Origin: Pseudomonadota bacterium
Lineage (GTDB): Bacteria > Desulfobacterota > Desulfovibrionia > Desulfovibrionales > Desulfovibrionaceae
Direction of reading: 5' to 3'
Assembly: GCA_023453335.1 (NCBI GenBank)
Contig: JAEXTU010000192.1
Coordinates: 1 to 5,891 of the forward strand
DNA length: 5,891 nucleotides
Positions within the stretch are counted from its first letter, which is position 1. Each line of letters opens with the position of its first letter. Below, one piece after another: positions 5,480 through 5,891 of this stretch. The notes beneath the pieces are model-generated. The model was not told the DNA's origin. It did no database searches and saw nothing but the letters and a program-made list of their open reading frames with translations. The position numbers were made by a program, and so were the translations under genes.

Positions 5480-5891
5480 ATGCTCCTGTCGCAACTGGCG
5501 GCGGCGCTGGGCCTCACGCTGCGCGGGGAGGACCGCGAGGTCGCCGGGGTGAACACCCTGGAGGCCGCGGGGCCGGACCAGGTGAGTTTCCTGGCCAACC
5601 CCAAGTACGCCGGGCTCCTGCCCGCCACCCGGGCCGGGGCGGTCATCGTGGACGCGGCCCACGCCGGGCAGGCGGCCTGCGCCCTGGTGAGCGCCAATCC
5701 CTACCTGGACTTCGCCCGGGCCCTCACCTTGTTCGCCAAGCCCCAGGGCTGCCTGCACGGGCAGAGCGAACTGGCCTACGTGCACCCCGAGGCCCGGGTG
5801 GCGGACGACGCCACGGTCTATCCCTTCGCCTTTGTCGCAGCCCCGGGCGGGGTCGGCCCGGGCGGGGGGGGGGTTGCCCCCCGCGCCGGGG
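5480..5891 (+). CDS. lpxD: UDP-3-O-acylglucosamine N-acyltransferase LpxD, N-terminal part (3' partial)
   Basis: LpxD transfers a 3-hydroxyacyl chain from acyl carrier protein to the 2-amino group of UDP-3-O-acylglucosamine, the third step of lipid A synthesis, in the cytoplasm. The frame is open from the ATG at 5480 to the window edge and gives 137 residues. The uridine-binding N-terminal domain is clear: LLSQLAAALGLTLRG, then VAGVNTLEAAGPDQVSFLANPKY (22-43), AGAVIV (52-57), ANPYLDFARALTLFA (72-86). VHPEARVADDATVYPFAFV (101-119) begins the left-handed beta-helix of hexapeptide repeats. After about residue 119 the repeat pattern breaks into a Gly-rich run, coinciding with a G tract at the edge, so residues 120-137 may be unreliable. 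The start is two bases after the skp stop with no strong Shine-Dalgarno site, suggesting coupling to skp. The catalytic histidine lies beyond the window. Confidence 0.93.
   Translation, partial: MLLSQLAAALGLTLRGEDREVAGVNTLEAAGPDQVSFLANPKYAGLLPATRAGAVIVDAAHAGQAACALVSANPYLDFARALTLFAKPQGCLHGQSELAYVHPEARVADDATVYPFAFVAAPGGVGPGGGGVAPRAG
5842..5873 (+). repeat. G-rich tract with an 11-base direct repeat and a run of ten G
   Basis: CCCGGGCGGGG occurs at 5842-5852 and again at 5857-5867, and the second copy runs into ten consecutive G (5864-5873). The G runs at 5845-5847, 5849-5852, 5860-5862 and 5864-5873 are separated by 1, 7 and 1 bases, which fits the standard G-quadruplex pattern. The C-rich run at 5877-5882 could pair with the G run. 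The tract lies inside lpxD and spoils the expected repeat sequence of the protein, so a sequencing or assembly artefact is at least as likely as a biological element. Confidence 0.55.

Overview
The window is a GC-rich (about two thirds G+C by eye), gene-dense, single-strand piece of bacterial chromosome. It carries an outer-membrane biogenesis gene cluster. All six genes lie on the + strand: lysS (3' end), a LolC/E-type permease gene, lolD, bamA, skp/ompH and lpxD (5' part). Protein signatures identify a diderm bacterium that makes LPS. The order lysS-lolC/E-lolD-bamA-skp-lpxD, with one LolC/E gene directly before lolD and the lol genes joined to the bamA-skp-lpxD block, is what I associate with Desulfovibrio-like members of the former Deltaproteobacteria (Desulfobacterota). 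That placement rests on recalled gene order and protein style, not on a search.

Layout: bases 1-251 encode the last 82 residues of lysyl-tRNA synthetase. Bases 248-1477 encode the lipoprotein-releasing permease and 1470-2168 its ATPase LolD. Bases 2143-4911 encode BamA (922 residues), 4950-5477 the periplasmic chaperone Skp/OmpH, and 5480 to the window end encodes the N-terminal 137 residues of LpxD. Consecutive genes overlap by 4, 8 and 26 bases, are then separated by 38 bases, and finally by 2 bases. No gap is long enough to hold a convincing promoter or terminator, so one transcript with translational coupling is the simplest reading.

How the genes work together: LolC/E and LolD extract mature lipoproteins from the inner membrane for transfer to the outer membrane, which includes the lipoproteins of the BAM complex. 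Skp escorts unfolded outer-membrane proteins across the periplasm. BamA folds and inserts them. LpxD makes the acylated lipid A precursor for the outer leaflet. Lysyl-tRNA synthetase is a housekeeping neighbour.

The most notable point is that BamA carries an extra N-terminal periplasmic domain of about 130 residues between the signal peptide and POTRA1. It resembles the TolB-N/CsgG/FlgO-type alpha/beta fold. The last ~50 bases are G-rich with a run of ten G, and the LpxD reading there departs from the hexapeptide repeat pattern. That edge is either a G-quadruplex-prone site or poor sequence quality. I found no mobile elements, CRISPR arrays, tRNAs or rRNAs.
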